Assembly: GCA_029934095.1 (NCBI GenBank)
Contig: JAOZMV010000009.1
Span: 1 to 16,011, forward strand
Direction: 5' to 3'
DNA from: Desulfuromusa sp.
GTDB taxonomy: Bacteria > Desulfobacterota > Desulfuromonadia > Desulfuromonadales > Geopsychrobacteraceae
DNA: 16,011 nucleotides
The notes under the pieces are model-generated. The model was not told where the DNA came from. It saw only the letters and a list, made by a program, of their open reading frames with translations, and did no database searches. This document shows, one piece after another, positions 15,964 to 16,011 of this stretch. Position numbers and translations under genes: made by a program. Every line of letters starts with the position of its first letter. Position 1 is the stretch's first letter.

Positions 15964-16011
15964 GGGCGGTTAGCTCAGCGGGAGAGCATTCGCCTCACAC
16001 GCGAAGGGTCC
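15964..16011 (+). tRNA. tRNA-Val (anticodon CAC), cut by window end
   Basis: The first 48 bases are visible. They are the acceptor 5' strand GGGCGGT (15964-15970), D arm GCTC/GAGC (15973-15976/15984-15987), and anticodon stem TTCGC/GCGAA (15989-15993/16001-16005) around CTCACAC with anticodon CAC at 15996-15998, reading GUG. The variable loop GGGTC follows, then the window ends before the T arm. Confidence 0.93.

Overview
The window is a compact, gene-dense stretch of bacterial chromosome with housekeeping genes only. No mobile element, phage gene, CRISPR array or restriction/defence island is visible. The gene order (GTP cyclohydrolase II-ribH-nusB-hom; thrS-infC-rpmI-rplT-pheS-pheT-ihfA-merR; pcm-nlpD-rpoS) is, from memory, what the Geobacter/Desulfuromonas/Pelobacter group (Desulfuromonadia, former Deltaproteobacteria) carries. 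The lipoprotein NlpD next to RpoS, the IHF-alpha/MerR pair after pheT, and the moderate, somewhat AT-leaning base composition fit a Desulfuromonas-like organism. I do not name a species.

Layout. Positions 1-1199: end of the riboflavin locus (C-terminus of GTP cyclohydrolase II, then lumazine synthase ribH) running almost without gap into nusB. 1239-2549: homoserine dehydrogenase (hom) with a C-terminal ACT domain. 2573-2614: a terminator-like hairpin shared with the convergent minus-strand gene at 2617-4479, a 620-residue long-chain acyl-CoA synthetase. 4480-4870: a divergent regulatory region with a promoter for the synthetase on the minus strand and a promoter, tRNA-Val(GAC) and terminator on the plus strand. 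4871-8096: thrS-infC-rpmI-rplT, closed by a strong terminator at 8117-8150. 8233-12432: pheS-pheT-ihfA-merR, with an extra promoter before ihfA. 12432-13204: a possible 44-codon ORF that touches both neighbours, then pcm. 13205-15140: a promoter region dense in inverted repeats, then nlpD and rpoS. 15194-15709: apt. 15767-16011: tRNA-Arg(CCU) and the first part of tRNA-Val(CAC).

The genes serve translation (two aminoacyl-tRNA synthetases, IF3, L35, L20, three tRNAs, NusB for rRNA antitermination), core metabolism (riboflavin, aspartate-family amino acids, purine salvage, fatty acid activation) and stationary-phase or stress physiology (IHF, Pcm, NlpD, RpoS).

I see no previously undescribed multi-gene system. 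The points most worth a second look are small. They are: infC apparently starting at an AUA codon; a compact multi-branch RNA structure filling the rpmI-rplT gap, a candidate L20-type leader; a 44-codon ORF overlapping merR and pcm by one base at each end; three inverted repeats around the likely nlpD-rpoS promoter; a LytM domain in NlpD that has lost most catalytic ligands; and an A-AAA-AAG slippery run in nlpD.
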